7,549 bases of DNA from an uncultured Lachnospiraceae bacterium (lineage in GTDB: Bacteria; Bacillota; Clostridia; Lachnospirales; Lachnospiraceae), in NCBI GenBank assembly GCA_910588755.1, contig CAJUQZ010000124.1, positions 1-7,549 on the forward strand, given 5' to 3'. The translations under genes were made by a program, and so were the position numbers. This document shows positions 6,240 to 7,549 of this stretch, piece after piece. Position 1 is the stretch's first letter. The number at the start of each line of letters is the position of its first letter. Under the pieces are notes generated by a model. The model was not told the DNA's origin. It ran no database searches and saw only the letters and a program-made list of their open reading frames with translations.

Positions 6240-6327
6240 GAAGTACGTATAGTGATGTCTATTGTGTATTGAATTACTTGAAAACAACCTTTGAAGAAAG
6301 ACAATAAGAGGATGAGGCATAAATAAA

Positions 6328-7365
6328 ATGAAAAGAACATGGAAAGACAATTTTATAGCAAAAATGCGGCAGCAGATTAAAAATCACAAAAGGCTGAAAT
6401 TGCCAATCACAGTGGGCATGATATTGGTCACATTATTTTATGACATCAGTTTTTATCTTGTACACAATACAAAGCGCTTTGCAAGTGTACTGGTCATCTT
6501 GATCTTTTTTGCTGTCAGCAGCAGTTTTTCGTTTCCGGCAAAAGCAGATGGCATGGAACTAAGTTTTGAATCGGAGTGGGCCGAGATTCAGGACAGCTAT
6601 GAATATGTTCCCACAACCTTTCATATCCAGGAGGAAAAGGTGCTCGACGATGACGATGTCATAGAGGGTTATGACAACGAAGAGCTCGATGTATCCGCAG
6701 ATGAGATTGTCCAGTATTCGCTAGACGATATTTTGGAAGCGGGCGAGGCGAGCAAAGGAATTGGCAGTACATATTCACCAGCCACGTCTAAACTGTCAAA
6801 GGATGACTGGCAGCTGGTGCTTGTAAATAAACAGCATCCTATCCCGGAGGATTACACGGTCACGCTTGGCAGGATTAAGGGTTCCATGAAGTGTGATATC
6901 CGTATTATGGATGATTTGACAGACATGATGCAGGCGGCAAAGAGGGATGGTATCAACCTGGTCGTCTGTTCCCCATACAGGGATTACAACAGGCAGACAG
7001 TCCTGTTTGATCGAAAAATTGACTATTATATGGACGAGGGACATTCTTATATGGATGCGTACAAGCTTGCCTCCATGACCGTGACAGTTCCTGGCGCAAG
7101 TGAGCATCAGATTGGGTTGGCCCTTGATATCGTCAGTACGACATATTCGTGGCTTGAGATTAGCTTTGGCGAGACAACAGCGGGCAAATGGCTCAAGGAA
7201 CACTGTGATGAGTATGGATTTATTCTCAGATACCCAGAGGGAAAAGAATATATTACAGGCATTCAGTATGAGCCGTGGCATTTCCGCTATGTCGGAAAGG
7301 AAGCGGCTGCCCAGATTATGGAGCGGGATATCACGCTTGAGGAGTTTATCGAGGAATTGGAATAA
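6328..7365 (+). CDS. VanY-type D-alanyl-D-alanine carboxypeptidase (M15 metallopeptidase)
   Basis: This 345-residue protein is a zinc peptidase predicted to remove terminal D-Ala from peptidoglycan stem peptides outside the membrane. The catalytic domain covers about residues 160-330. SPYRDYNRQ (215-223) is the substrate-side motif, SEHQIGLALD (258-267) supplies zinc ligands His260 and Asp267, and EPWHFRYVG (315-323) supplies catalytic Glu315 and zinc ligand His318. The N-terminus is basic and followed by two hydrophobic stretches (25-45 and 51-70), the second ending in AKA-D, a plausible signal peptidase cut after Ala73. Residues 76-140 are an acidic, probably flexible linker. ATG 6328 has TGAGG (6313-6317) 10 nt upstream; an internal ATG at 6418 lacks a site. 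No van resistance genes are nearby, so a housekeeping cell-wall role is more likely than glycopeptide resistance. Confidence 0.92.
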   Translation: MKRTWKDNFIAKMRQQIKNHKRLKLPITVGMILVTLFYDISFYLVHNTKRFASVLVILIFFAVSSSFSFPAKADGMELSFESEWAEIQDSYEYVPTTFHIQEEKVLDDDDVIEGYDNEELDVSADEIVQYSLDDILEAGEASKGIGSTYSPATSKLSKDDWQLVLVNKQHPIPEDYTVTLGRIKGSMKCDIRIMDDLTDMMQAAKRDGINLVVCSPYRDYNRQTVLFDRKIDYYMDEGHSYMDAYKLASMTVTVPGASEHQIGLALDIVSTTYSWLEISFGETTAGKWLKEHCDEYGFILRYPEGKEYITGIQYEPWHFRYVGKEAAAQIMERDITLEEFIEELE

Positions 7366-7370
7366 GTCAG

Positions 7371-7408
7371 AAAATAACGTCTCTGGCTGTGTGCTGGAGC
7401 GTTATTTT
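7371..7408 (+). terminator. Hairpin, possible terminator of the carboxypeptidase gene
   Basis: AAAATAACG (7371-7379) pairs perfectly with CGTTATTTT (7400-7408). The stem can continue with CTC (7381-7383) and GAG (7397-7399) after a one-base bulge, leaving a 13-nt loop. It begins five bases after the stop codon. The 3' arm ends in TTTT but is followed by GTGTG rather than a long T tract, so termination may be partial, allowing read-through into tgt. Confidence 0.55.
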
Positions 7409-7429
7409 GTGTGAAAGGAATTATTTTGA

Positions 7430-7549
7430 ATGTATGAGATATTAAAGCAGGAAGGACGTGCTAAGCGCGCGCAGGTGACTACGGTACATGGCACGATACA
7501 GACACCGGTATTTATGAATGTAGGAACAGCAGCTGCCATTAAAGGGGCT
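7430..7549 (+). CDS. tgt: tRNA-guanine transglycosylase, N-terminal part (runs off the right edge)
   Basis: The 40 codons present read MYEILKQEGRAKRAQV and continue with the family's hallmark TPVFMNVGTAAAIKG (about residues 25-39). This is the N-terminal strand region of bacterial Tgt, which swaps guanine 34 of GUN-anticodon tRNAs for the queuosine precursor preQ1. The full enzyme is usually about 370-380 residues, so roughly nine tenths lie beyond the window. AAAGGA (7414-7419) lies 10 nt before ATG 7430; the ATG at 7434 is out of frame. The catalytic aspartates and zinc-binding cysteines are not in view. Confidence 0.93.
   Translation, partial: MYEILKQEGRAKRAQVTTVHGTIQTPVFMNVGTAAAIKGA

Larger units (their letters stand above)
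5953..6327. other. Divergent AT-rich intergenic region between aroC and the carboxypeptidase gene
   Basis: No coding region, tRNA or stable GC-rich hairpin is visible in this 375-nt stretch. It holds the aroC promoter candidate on the left, at least one promoter candidate for the carboxypeptidase on the right, and a pair of similar motifs, TGCAAA-N7-TGCA, at about 6105-6121 and 6199-6217. The first includes TTTGCAAA (6103-6110) and the second the perfect palindrome TTTTGCAAAA (6196-6205). Poly-T runs at 6100-6105 and 6182-6187 are not preceded by convincing stems, so no terminator or riboswitch is called. Confidence 0.6.

Noticed and set aside
6312..6326. Four-codon mini reading frame (ATG AGG CAT AAA TAA) just before the carboxypeptidase start
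   Set aside because: It overlaps the likely ribosome binding region of the real gene and is short enough to arise by chance. There is no sign of a leader-peptide attenuation structure.
6328..7365. Vancomycin-resistance gene cluster
   Set aside because: The carboxypeptidase motif set is VanY-like, but no vanR, vanS, vanH, ligase or vanX gene is adjacent. Such peptidases are common housekeeping proteins in Clostridia.

Overview
The window looks like chromosomal DNA of a low-to-mid GC Firmicute, most likely a member of the Lachnospiraceae (Clostridia; Roseburia/Agathobacter/Butyrivibrio-like). The reasons are the gene types, AGGAGG-type ribosome binding sites, sigma-A-like promoters, and the style of the AroC and Tgt protein sequences. 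No search could be run, so the family-level taxonomy is an inference.

Layout, left to right. (1) Positions 1-57 hold the right-hand part of a structured intergenic repeat cut by the window edge. (2) Positions 99-3580 are a three-gene + strand operon: a consensus promoter (TTGACA-17-TATACT) with a near-perfect 22-bp palindrome just downstream of the start site, then a YtrA-type GntR repressor, an ABC ATPase and a 711-residue ABC-2-type permease with a large extracytoplasmic C-terminal domain. The coding regions overlap by 23 and 26 nt, so they are probably translationally coupled. (3) A separate + strand gene (3668-4726) with its own extended -10 promoter encodes a lactonase-family (6-phosphogluconolactonase-like) beta-propeller protein. 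It ends in a strong bidirectional terminator. (4) A second, complete copy of the structured repeat (about 4757-4843) lies between convergent genes and supplies the stop codon and last residues of aroC. (5) aroC (chorismate synthase, - strand, 4831-5952). (6) A 375-nt AT-rich divergent intergenic region (5953-6327) with promoter candidates for both flanking genes. (7) A secreted or membrane-anchored VanY-type D,D-carboxypeptidase (6328-7365, +). (8) A hairpin that may be a terminator, then the first 40 codons of tgt (tRNA-guanine transglycosylase), which runs off the right edge.

The GntR/ABC operon is a self-contained regulatory and transport unit. The repressor probably binds the palindrome in its own leader until an effector, possibly a cell-envelope-active compound, releases it. 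The other genes are housekeeping or accessory single units with no obvious functional link: aromatic amino acid synthesis (aroC), peptidoglycan trimming (carboxypeptidase) and tRNA queuosine modification (tgt). The least explained element is the two-hairpin repeat present in two diverged copies about 4.8 kb apart. Its arms differ between copies but still pair, which suggests a dispersed REP/MITE-like or structured RNA element. No phage, CRISPR, transposase, rRNA or tRNA gene was seen.
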